Shown here in pieces: positions 25,260 through 36,075 of a stretch of 64,000 bases of DNA. A program made the position numbers and the translations under genes. The notes beneath the pieces are model-generated. The model had not been told where the DNA came from. It saw only the letters and a program-made list of their open reading frames with translations, and ran no database searches. Numbering within the stretch: position 1 is the first letter of the stretch; each line of letters starts with the position of its first letter. Source of the DNA: Gossypium raimondii (Eukaryota; Streptophyta; Magnoliopsida; Malvales; Malvaceae); the NCBI RefSeq assembly GCF_025698545.1, contig NC_068567.1, forward strand, positions 59,835,371 to 59,899,370, read 5' to 3'.

Positions 25260-25312
25260 ATGTATAATGTTAAAGAAAATGATTATAGGTGGATTGTAAA
25301 CAACTTATGTAT
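25260..25312 (+). repeat. Right copy of the ~52-bp direct repeat flanking the MULE
   Basis: Near-identical to 18423-18474 with one inserted base. It shares its first bases with the right target duplication of the MULE, so the element lies exactly between two tandem units. Confidence 0.85.
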
Positions 25313-25440
25313 AGATCTAGATTCGCCTATACGTGTTTGATCTTTAAATATGTGATTTTTAGTTTTTTAATTTATAAATCATATAAAAATATGAAAATGA
25401 AAAAGCATTATTCTAATCATATTAGTTATCATTTAAAATG

Positions 25441-26770
25441 GGCTTATATGTAAAAAAAACCTTAAGAAAATGCAAAAAAATCAATTAAACTCTTGTATTA
25501 AATTCACACTTAATTAAGCTCCTCCATTATCAGTTTTCATCATTGATAATGTTAATGTTAAAATAAATTAATAGACCAATCGGATAGTGACACGTGATGC
25601 TTTTGGTTTAATCTAATATTTTTCCTATAATTTTTTAAAAATAAAAAATTATCAAAAATATAAAAATTATTAATTATTAAAATTGAAATTTGATGTAAAC
25701 TTATAAAACTATAAAAAAAGTTATAAAATATTATAAAAATATATAACTTCTACTAAATTATAAAAAAATAAGAATAATAAAAACATATTTAAAAATTTAT
25801 AAAAACATATTAAAATTCTATAAAAATCATAAAAAGTATTAAAAGGGATATAAACTTATAAAAATTATTTTAAAAAAATCATAAAACTTGAACCAAATCG
25901 GATCATTCGGTTGGACCGATTAAGTCGAAATCAACAAGGGTATCGGTTCGAAGTAAGCCATTAGACTAGTTGTCTAGGAACCAAATGGTTGAATCGATTT
26001 TGTTAATATTTTATTTTTAATGTTTTATTTAATTAAACTGGACAAATCGGTTGAACTGGAAAACTAGTGGCCTGATTAATTCGACCACCAATTCAGTTCT
26101 GAAAATCTTGGTTGGAATATTTCATTCGAACATATGCTAATAGTTAGATAATAAAATTTTGGTTTGATAAAAATATTAAAAGAATAAAAAAATCAATTCA
26201 ACCGCCCGGTTCCCAGGTCAATAGGTCTAATGGCTTTCCCCGGACCAATACCCTTTTCGATTTTGGGCTACCCAATCCAGTTCAAGTTTTTATGATTTTT
26301 TAGTATTTTTATAAGTTTATATCAATTTTAATATTTTTATAATTTTTTATAGTTTTTATTATTTTTAAAGAATTCTAATAAATTTTTTAATATTTAATAT
26401 TTTAAATAAATTTTATTAATTTTATAGCTTTTATTATTTATTAGAATTTTATATTTTAATATTTTATAATATTTATAAGTTTTATATTATTTTATAATTT
26501 TAATAAGTTTATATTAATTTTAATATTTTTATTTTTATAATATTTTTTGAATTTTTAATCATTTTATGTGAAAATATTAGATTAAACTTGAAATTACCAC
26601 GTGTCACCATCCGATTGGTCCATCAATTTATTTTGACAACCAACATGGTCAATGATGGAAATTGTTAAAATTATTTTAGTTAACAACAAGAACTTAATTA
26701 GGTGCGAATTTAATACAAAGACTTAATTGATTCTTTTGCATTTCCTTAAGGCTTTTTTGACATATAAGCT
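25441..26770. mobile_element. Fold-back / non-autonomous MULE-like element
   Basis: A 1.33-kb non-coding element. Its first ~230 bp (GGCTTATATGTAAAAAAAAC...) are the imperfect reverse complement of its last ~230 bp, including shared blocks such as CCAATCGGATGGTGACACGTG. The inner arms also pair loosely around an AT-rich centre. Flanks TTTAAAATG (25432-25440) and TTTAAAATA (26771-26779) match at 8 of 9 positions, which fits a Mutator-type 9-bp duplication with one later change. No ORF is visible. Confidence 0.75.
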
Positions 26771-26779
26771 TTTAAAATA

Positions 26780-28423
26780 GATAATATATTAGTCTTTCCA
26801 CAATTAAAATAAATAATATTAGTTATCATTTAAAATAAATAATATTAGTCATCATTCTAATAATATTAGTTAATCATGAAGTCATTCCACTAGACTACAA
26901 TGATTGAACTCTTATTTATTATATAACATTACGAAAGTAACTTTATAGGTTTTGTCCAATAACCTTGTCATAAGTGTGTTACCCTCACAAGATATTCTTT
27001 GTCTATTTGGGTTAAATCTGTTCACCCAATATGATGACTCATGGTCACGTTACTTTTCCATCTATCATGTAATGCCAATGAGAGAATGACATTAACCCTT
27101 TATTGAGCTATGAATTATACTATTGTAAACAACATTATGTCAAGTAAAAGTCACATACCCAATGTAACAACTTTTAGTTCTTTAATTATTTGAATTCAGG
27201 CTTTTAATACATCAAGTATATAAGTTACACACATATTGTCAATCACTTACTTAAGATTAAAATAAATTATACTATTAATGTTACAAGTGAATTAATCCAT
27301 AAATGGATCTAAGATTAATTCAGCTTGGGCCCTATTTGGTGCATTGTTAATTTAGACAATCACATTTATATTTTTATCTTCTAAGACAATGTATCTCCCT
27401 AATTAAACTTAATAGACAACATAAAAGCAATTAGTGTTAGATAAATTATACGAGTTGGTTAAATATCCAGATAACACATATAATTGTATCCAATACCAGA
27501 GACAGACTCAATAGGCACATCTAGTATACCACCTCCATGGAATCTATCGTTGCAACCCACTACTCCCAATCTACACTGGCCTCTATGACCTGTTCATTTG
27601 CCCCATTGAATCAAGTGGTATCGAGGAAGATGAATCACAATGATTAGGTAAAACCATTTTCCCCTCCTAGCCTTGCTACTTAAATCCCCTCTGTTAGGAT
27701 TGATATTCTCTTCCATTTCAACTACCAAATGATTTTCTTTATTTGAGGTTGACTTTATCCTAATTGAATTTGAATTAATGAGCCAAGAGTTGTCACGCTA
27801 TGAATTTTAATTAAAAGTTTGTAAAATTATGATAATATTGAGTTATTAGCTTAATGATTAAGAGAAAATAAGGAGACAGTATAATTGGCTTAAAGACCTG
27901 CATTTGATTCCCTATACTCACAATTCTTCTTTTAAGATTTTCTTTAAATTATAAAAAAAAGGTTATCAGTTTTTTAAAATATAATCAAACAAACAAAATC
28001 GAATTTCCTTTAATTTTTTTCTCTATCTTATTTTCTCTTCTTCCTTAACCGTCCCACTCCCTCTCTTCTTTCTCTCATATTTTTCCTTCTTTCTCCTCCT
28101 TGTGTCGCCCAAACTCTAGGTTTTTTTTTCCCAAGTGTGTCACCCTCTCCTCCTCCTTGTTTGGTGCCGTTTTGCTTCTCTTTCTCCTCTCCTTTTGTTG
28201 CTGATTTTGTTGCTGTTTTTACAGTCAATTCATTGTTATTTGCAGCCTCCAAAATCATTCTTTTTGTTTCCAAAAGTTCCTCTTTTGTTTTGCCCTAATC
28301 AGATCTCTTTTGTCATCGCCTATGGTGGTGTGCTGCCCTTTGATCACCACTTTTGGGGCTGCCATTTTTCCTTCTTTTACTGCACTATCTGATACCTTAT
28401 TCCATCACTTATTCCTTGTTTAT
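26780..28423. other. Gene-poor AT-rich region with a CT-rich tract
   Basis: I see no gene on either strand. Positions 28010-28240 form a pyrimidine-rich tract on the plus strand (CTCTCTTCTTTCTCTC-like) that resembles a plant 5' leader, but no convincing coding exon follows. A tRNA-like SINE head may be present near 27840-27920 but lacks clear ends. Confidence 0.4.
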
Positions 28424-30015
28424 AACATCCCCAAAATTTTTCAATTGAGTGTGCATTCGATCTCTTTTAGGTCGTTGATTCAAATCTAGGAAACGAAAAG
28501 TCTAAATGCAAATTATTCCGTTTAAAATTTGTTGTTTTGGGTCGATTGTTCTAGGGCCTTGGATTGGTTTTTACATACTGATTTTTAATAATATTTTGGT
28601 ATTGGGTTTTGATTTTAACACCCCGGTTCAGCAGTGAAGTCAGATCTTATCCGCACTATCGTTTTGGGTTAAAACAATGTAAGTTCACTAATTATTGTTT
28701 CGGATCTGAAAATTCGATGATATGGCACTGCCTTGGCCGAACCCTTGGGGTGTTTCAAGGTTGGATTTTATCGATAATTTAACGTATTAGGTGCTATTTT
28801 TTTTGTATTTAGGCTTGTTTAAGGCTTAAGTGCGAAAGTGCAAATTTTTACGAGTTAGGAATGCAAATTGCAAATTAAGGTGTAGATCCTAACTTTGCAT
28901 AATTGGTTGTAAATTCTTAATATAAATTATAATTTGATATAAAATACTTGTTGGTTGGGCATGGTTGAATGGCCTAATAAACAAATTAAAAGTTTTCGAG
29001 CAAGGTATATGACTTAAAAATTATTAACTAGGTGATTAAGCCCCTTGCCGGGATTGTTTGTACGCGAAATTGTTATATTTGATTGTCTAATTAATTGCCA
29101 ATGTTATGGATTGTTGTATGTTGGTTGTGACATGCTTTGAAATTATGTTATATCGTGTTTATTGATTATTGGGTGCATGTGTAATGTTCGACATACTATG
29201 CCACTGTTTAAATTGCATACTAAGTATGACTAGATTGTATCGTATGTTACATACCAGTGAAACTATTGATTTGATTGACTGGATATATGCAAGTATGCAA
29301 GGCATACATCAACTCTAATTATTGATACGCATGTTAAGCATGTCATTGTACCGAGATTGATTTTGGCAGCATGAATTGCTCATTGATTGAATGTCATTTT
29401 TCATTCGCACGAGGTGGATATTTGTGGTTGACGGAGTTCCGTGGAAATCCGACAACATTAAAGTCCGCAATACTATTGTCAGTGCACTGCACTAGAGACT
29501 TGAGGAGATTGGGCGATTTATCGCATATTTATTGGAAGCTTCTCTGCATTTTTATCAGTAGCTTTATTTACATACTGCTATTGGTGGTTTTAACCACAAC
29601 GGACTTAAACCCTTACTATTTGGAGTTCGGTAGACGGGTTCTAGGGAACTTGTGGTGTATAGCGGATGGTTGGGTAGGAACCTTTTGCAATGCATCATTT
29701 GCATCATACATGTTAAATGTTATGGTTTAATATGAACTCTTATTGATATGAACTCCATAAGATGGCTTTATGGTCTTTTGGTTAATGTATATATGCATTG
29801 ATTGATAAATTACTCTATTTATTATAATCGTTGTGTTGATCTCCTTATGTCTTTCTGTATTGTTATATGTTTATTTAAATAGCTCTTAGACTCACACTGA
29901 GCTTTCATAACCCCTTACAGTGTTTAAATTTTCAGGTAAACCTCAAAACTAGGACCGAACCCGGCATACGGAGTATCACCTCAGACACCGGATTATTTTT
30001 AAATAAGTATTTTTA
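28424..30015 (+). repeat. LTR-like non-coding repeat debris
   Basis: Long non-coding sequence beginning TATAACATCCCC, with a second LTR-like start AACACCCCGGTTCAGCAG near 28617. It ends in a stretch (about 29880-29990, CTCACACTGAGCTTTCATAA ... CAGGTAAACC) that resembles the 3' part of the solo LTR at 56651-59538, where a similar ACTAAGCT/AAGCTTAC motif precedes a splice-like CAGGTA. No target duplication or internal coding region was found, so this is classed as decayed LTR sequence. A 119-codon plus ORF at 29371-29730 has no recognisable domain. Confidence 0.4.
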
Positions 30016-30589
30016 ATAAGTTTTTTTTATTGGTTTTGGATTGTAATTTTAAGTTTCTAATTTGTGGTTTGATTATTTTGTTTTGGAACTTCTATGCATG
30101 AATTATTCATTCGAATGGTTCGGATTTAATAACCAGTAATTGTATGTTATTCGACCTAAGTAAAATCTGACTCAATCAATGATTTTCTGTTGCATTAGAT
30201 TACATCGAGTTTTTGCAAAGTAAAGCGACAAACCAAATGATTTTCTAAAAACGTCACTAATAACAATAAAATGAAGCCTAAGGTACACATGATCTAATAA
30301 ATGAATGTTTAACCTAACTCAAAGTAACAAAACAATATTCCTAAAATAAGTCAGTTTAGGATTGTTAAAAGTATTAGTAGGTTAGCTTAGCCATTATAAC
30401 GTCTAGGCCGAGTTAGGGAGGTTATATAAATGCTAGGTAATCAATGAGTCAATATTTATTTACATTTTTCTTTGTGTGCAAAGATCGTTGAGGATAAATA
30501 CAAACAATATTAATGTGAATAATGAAATTTTGTTAAATAAATCTGTTCAAGAAATTACAAATAAAATAACAAATAAACTAACCTTAGGG
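30016..30589. other. Gene-free interval
   Basis: AT-rich sequence between LTR-like debris and the LINE remnant. I see no coding potential, RNA gene or clear repeat in it. Confidence 0.4.
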
Positions 30590-31450
30590 CACTAGATCCT
30601 AACATGAACATCATTCCCAATCTTAATCTTCGAGATTAATGGTAACCGTAAATAAACATAGACAACCATCCTTGCAAACTTGCCTCTTGTTCCATTATCT
30701 ATGTTATAATCAATCTTAATAACTTAGCAAATAGTACTACCAATTACATTGAGCAAACTCTTCTTGTACATTGCACTCAATAAACTTGGTAGTCTAATCC
30801 AAACAACCAGATTATATAGATGATCATGAAGTGTAGAAAAGGATGGTGTCCATGGTTGCACCATTAGAAACTAGTAAAAACCATCCTAAGTCCCTCGACC
30901 ATCAATTTTGAATAGTCATCATCATCTTGGAACTTCACTAAATAGTAGTCATTTTCCAATTCCATCAATTGAATCGAACTTTATAGCTACCATAACGCAT
31001 TAATCTTGTTCAACAGGACATTGAATCCTATTTGCCTACCTAAGAGCTTGATCACTATAGTCTTGTTCATGCTCTTATGTATCAACGCATGCACTCTTTC
31101 TAAAAATTGGATCAAGGGTAAGCCATCAACTACTTCAGTAAGCACATCTCCATTTAAGAGATTAATATCTTCCTCTTCCACCATCGACTGAGTCAACCTC
31201 AACCCATTACCTTTACTCGTCCACATGTATTCCCTTTACCCAATAGTTTATCTCTAAACGATATCTTACCTTAGAACTCAATTTCCAACATCATAACATC
31301 TTCAACCCTCAGCCCAACAACATTTTTACCGTTATTGTCCCTCTTAACTTTTTTTGTCACCCTTCCAATACCAATATTGGAGGTGCAAGAATCATCATTA
31401 CCTTAGGGTTATCATTCATGGCCCTTTTATTATCAACCTCTTGAGTTTTT
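30590..31450 (-). pseudogene. LINE (L1-type) ORF1 remnant with a DUF4283-like region
   Basis: Read on the minus strand in shifting frames, this gives the typical plant LINE ORF1 blocks: KTIVIKLLGRQIGFNVLLNKI, a WSRDLGWFLL-like block, VVWIRLPSL and GTRGKFARMVVYVYL. These match in order the DUF4283 domain of plant L1 elements. Several stops and frameshifts separate them. The longest open piece is 31226-30987. No CCHC knuckle, endonuclease or reverse transcriptase is attached, so it is a fragment. Confidence 0.75.
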
Positions 31451-31670
31451 TTCAATTTGGTTTAATTTTTGTCAAAAAGGTTCAAATAATCAAATATAAT
31501 ACTGTTTAATAATTTGTCATCTTTTGAAGAAGTAAAGTTAATATTAATTTTATAAAATATTTAAAAAATGATACATATAAAAATAAAATATTATTTTGAA
31601 TACTTATAACAAAAACATTTACTAAGTTGATTACATTTTAAAAGTGATCAAATACATAACAATATATCAA

Positions 31671-31674
<4 letters not shown>

Positions 31675-31704
<30 letters not shown>
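31675..31704. repeat. (AT)15 microsatellite
   Basis: An uninterrupted run of 15 AT dinucleotides in an AT-rich spacer. Likely length-polymorphic. Confidence 0.95.
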
Positions 31705-31709
<5 letters not shown>

Positions 31710-32636
31710 CTTCCTTTCTTTCATTTTGAATTGGATTTTATGAAATTTTATATAAATAAGAGAACCAAATAGATTGAGTTCACCAATTAAGTTTTACATA
31801 AAGGATTTTTTTTAGATTAAAGCTTTACTTAGTCAATTTAAATTATATGTCCAAACCTTTAGGAAATTAAATTTTAGATTTGTTGTGTTATAAGAAATGA
31901 AGAGAACAATAACAATTTTGATTTTGAATTAGAATGTAAACAAAAATTTCGAGTTGACATAAGCCCTGAAAAACTAGAGCAAATTAAAGAATTTTAATCA
32001 TAAAATTAAGTTACAATCACTAACTAAATCCTTTGGTTCTTTTTCTTCCACAAAGCTTTTATTTAAGGCTTAAATAAAAAGTGGCTTGGAGAGGAATAAT
32101 GAAAACAATAAAACTAACAATGGAGATAGGAGGTTTAATTTTATACTCAATTGTTGGCAACCCTTACTATAAAAACAAGATAAAAATGTTTAGTTTAGAG
32201 AACTATTAGATTTTATATTTGAAAAATCGTTAAAATCATATGTGCTATGTTGGTTGGTTGGAGACATTAGTTCAAATGAGAATTTAAATTAAGTGTGCAA
32301 ACATCCGATTTTCTTGCATGGATATGTGGGTTACATCATTTATGATATTTTAAGGAAAAAGGTTTGGTTTTTAATTCTTTAAAGACAACTCAATATGCTT
32401 TATTTGGAAATTTATACCATTCATGAAAGGTTTATTTAAAGGCAATTGAAAAACTCATGGTTCATCAAAATAACCCAAAGCTTTAGCCAACAAAAGTTGG
32501 CAACTTCAAGCACTAGCTATTTTTGGGTTTTGCCATATTTTGTGTTGTTTAAGTTTTAAAAACCTAGAGCCTACCAAGCTAATTGGATTACAAAAACTAT
32601 CCCTTTAAAAAAGCTTTACATAGTGAGAAAATAACA
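31705..32636. other. 5' flank of the pectate lyase gene
   Basis: Non-coding, AT-rich sequence upstream of the pectate lyase start. It should contain the promoter, but I could not assign a TATA box or transcription start with confidence. An in-frame ATG at 32583 would add 18 residues before the hydrophobic leader and is less likely to be the start. Confidence 0.4.
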
Positions 32637-34623
32637 ATGGAGATAACTAAGCTAAGGCTTGTTTTTCTCTTTTCTTTTTTTACCACAATTCCAAGGCTAT
32701 GGGCAAATATTGTTGAATTTGATGACTTTTGGAAGCAACGTGAAGAAGAAGCTTGGAAGATTGCCCTAGCATCTTATGAACCGAACCCAGAAAATGTTAC
32801 TAATCACCTGAACTACAAAGTTAACAAGTAAATCTTGTTATAATTTTCTCCTTTATCTCTTTTTTTTTCTTATGTATATTTTAAAAGTTCCATATATTAG
32901 GTATAAGTAAATAAATTACAAATATTAAAATCTAAATCATAGACCTATTGCATGTAACTAATTGAAAATATTCACATGAATTAATTTAGCAAAATGTTTG
33001 GTTTCTCTCATCTACATTATTGTCCATGTGAATTAAAATTTTTCATATTTGTATTCTATTACATTATCACCCGTAATATTTATAAGCTACAATAACCATA
33101 GATAATTAATTTAACGATCAAGTTCTCATAACTCACGTGGATGAGGGCCAAAGGTTCCAAATTAAATTCCCTTAACCATTTACATGATCCTAAATTTTTC
33201 TTGACTTTTATGTTAAAGTGGAGATTAAGTATACCATCTTGGACTATTTGTTGTAGGGCTCTTAATAAAAGAAGTTCTAACAAAATCATTGAATTTAAGG
33301 GTGTTATTACTAATGACACAATAAGATACTTGAGGGGTAAACACAAGAAGTACACTGGTCCATGTATGGCGACTAATCCGATTGATAGGTGTTGGCGATG
33401 TAGAGAGAACTGGGCTGAGAATCGCAAAAGATTGGCGCTATGTGGGCTTGGTTTTGGTCGTAAAGCTACTGGTGGAGATGAAGGAGATTACTATTTAGTG
33501 ACAGATAATTCTGATGATGATGTTTTAGAACCTAAACCAGGAACTTTACGTCATGCTGTGATCCAGAATAAGCCGTTGTGGATCATTTTTGCTAAGGATA
33601 TGCACATCAAATTATCAAAGGAGCTAATTGTTCAAAGCAATAAGACCATTGATGGCCGTGGAGCAAATGTTCATATAGCACATGGATGTGGAATTACACT
33701 TCAATTTGTGCACAATGTCATCATTCATAACATTCATATTCATCATGTTATTGAAAGTCAAGGTGGCCTAATTAGGGACTCTGAAGATCACTACGGTTAT
33801 CGAACAATCGGTGATGGAGATGGGATTTCTATCTTTGGATCATCAAATATTTGGCTTGATCATATTTCCATGTCTGAGTGCCAAGATGGACTTATTGATG
33901 TAATACAAGGTTCCACTGCCATCACCATTTCAAATTGCCATTTCACACATCATGATCATGTAAGCTTTACCTTAAAATGCTCAACTAGCTACACATTTTG
34001 TCATCTAGTTTCAGTAACATACTCTCAAATTATATTTTTCAGGTGATCTTGTTAGGAGCAAGTGACACTTATTCTAATGATCAATACATGCAAGTCACAA
34101 TTGCGTTCAACCATTTTGGAAAAGAATTGATACAAAGAATGCCTAGATGTCGATGGGGATTCTTTCATGTTGTTAACAATGACTACACTCATTGGAAAAT
34201 GTATGCCATTGGTGGTAGCACGCATCCTACTATTATTAGCGAAGGTAACAGGTATATTGCCCCAGATGACCCCAATACCAAAGAGGTAAATGGAAATAGC
34301 TTTATTTAATTTTCTTACCACAATACACATGATGCAATCAAAAATGTATTTATGGTTGTACCACTAATTTATTTTTGTTCATTGCAATTCTGCAGATAAC
34401 TAATAGGAACTATGCACCAGAATCAGAATGGAAGAATTGGGTATGGAGATCAGAAGGAGACTTGTACATGAATGGAGCCTTCTTCAGAACTTCTGGGCCA
34501 CCCTCACCTCCTAATTTGAACTTTAGCGAGAAAGATGTGATCAAAGCCAAGCCTGCAACATTTGTTAGAAGACTCACACGTTTTGCAGGGACTCTTGATT
34601 GCAAGGAATATGTCAAGTGCTAG
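32637..34623 (+). CDS. Pectate lyase, polysaccharide lyase family 1 (four exons)
   Basis: A secreted enzyme that cleaves de-esterified homogalacturonan in cell walls by calcium-dependent beta-elimination. Exons: 32637-32827, 33257-33959, 34043-34285, 34396-34623; all GT..AG, phases agree, 1365 nt, 454 residues, the usual plant length. The chosen ATG (32637) opens a signal peptide (hydrophobic core [11 protein letters not shown], ending about WA, residue 23). Then come the N-terminal pectate-lyase region, the Cys-rich NPIDRCWRC block (about residue 100), [29 protein letters not shown] and DGLIDV, and the catalytic [20 protein letters not shown] block in exon 3. It most resembles the pollen-type LAT59/LAT56 branch, so a role in pollen or tissue softening is plausible but inferred. 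No defect is seen. Confidence 0.92.
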
Positions 34624-36075
34624 AAATAACTCTCAATCTAGCCAAAATCTAAAATAATAATAATAATAATTTTCCTTGACATAAAAGAAAAAGAACATAT
34701 CATGAGGAAAATGTTAATATAGAACTAGCTAACATAATACATATAAATGAACGCAATGTATTTTTTTATTTTTTTATTTTTTGAACCTCAGATTATTTTA
34801 TTTTTAAATTTTAAAAAATGCATTAAACATAAAAAATAAAAGGCTTAAATAGTAATTTAGCCCTTGAATTTGACACATTCTCCCAATTTGGTACTTATGC
34901 TTTTTTTGTCCCAACTTGGTACTTGAATTTTTTTGTCTACCATTCTGGTACTTTTTTTGTAACACCGTTAAGTTTGGACATATGTCACTCTACAATTGCA
35001 ACACATGTCACTAACAACATCATCATCTAATAAATCTTTAAAAAATCCATAAAATTAATAAATTAATAAAATAAAAAATTAAATTGAAAACACGATTTCT
35101 AAGATTAAATTTCTACAATTATTCTAAATCAATTTTTTATGATTCCATTTGGGTTTCATTGATTGATTTTTCATTTTCATTTTAATTTCTCTAAATTTTT
35201 TCACAATTTTTTCCTTACTTATTTTCAAAAATCAATTCCTAAAACAAATTTTTAGTAAAGACATTTTAAAGAAGTAAAATATATTTTTGAACCTTTGGTG
35301 ATTTTAAAATCCCTTTCCCAATCTACCTTTCAAACTAAGTTTTAAAGGACTAATCCAAAAATTTTCAAAGCCTTAAACCCCAAAATCAAAACTTAAAAAA
35401 TTATTATTTTTACATGAGAAAACCATCAAATTGTTTTCGGTGTTTGTAATGTTGTTTGGGGTTTATAAAGAAGAGTGACTTTTTTACACCCTTTTGATCC
35501 ACTATTTTAATTTCTTTCTCACCCCAATAGGAAATAAAAACTATAATAAAGATAAACTAATCAATACCCATAAATATTTTAACCCAAGAAGGACAATTTT
35601 AAAGAAAAAGGGTCAAACCTAGAACCCTAATTAAAAACCCTAACCCTACATCACCAACAAAATCAAGACACTGATTAGGATCATCTAAGGCACCGATGGC
35701 TCCGAGAAGAGAGTGGATTTCGATATTCATATGGGTGGGCTTAGCTTCTTTTTATATGAAGAAAAAAAGTTGTTTCTTATCCATTATTGTAGCAGAAATT
35801 GCTTTCAAAGCTAAGGCCATTGGATCTTGTTGAAAAACCAAAGCAAAACCAGGGGGTTTTTAAAGAACCAAAATAGAATCGAAGCAAAATCAAGGGATTT
35901 TCAAAACTAATGCTATTCACAAATTTTTATGTTTTACGGTTCCATTGGCTTGATTTTCAAATACCCTTTTGAATTTTTAGAGTTATTTTAAAACTTATGT
36001 TATCTATGTTTAATTTATATTATTTTATTATTTTGATTTTTTAAATATTTTTTATAATGATGTCATTAACACGTA

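Noticed and set aside
27840..27920. Another tRNA-like stretch (TAGCTTAATGATTAAGA ... GCATTTGATTCCC)
   Set aside because: Box-like words only; no cloverleaf could be completed and no element ends were found.
28028..28273. 81-codon minus ORF rich in Lys/Glu/Arg/Gly
   Set aside because: It is the shadow of a CT-rich tract; low complexity, no domain.
29371..29730. 119-codon plus ORF in LTR-like debris
   Set aside because: Has hydrophobic stretches but no recognisable domain, and lies inside repeat sequence with no splice or promoter context.
31675..31704. AT run as a replication or matrix-attachment element
   Set aside because: A plain dinucleotide microsatellite in AT-rich DNA; nothing supports a specific role.
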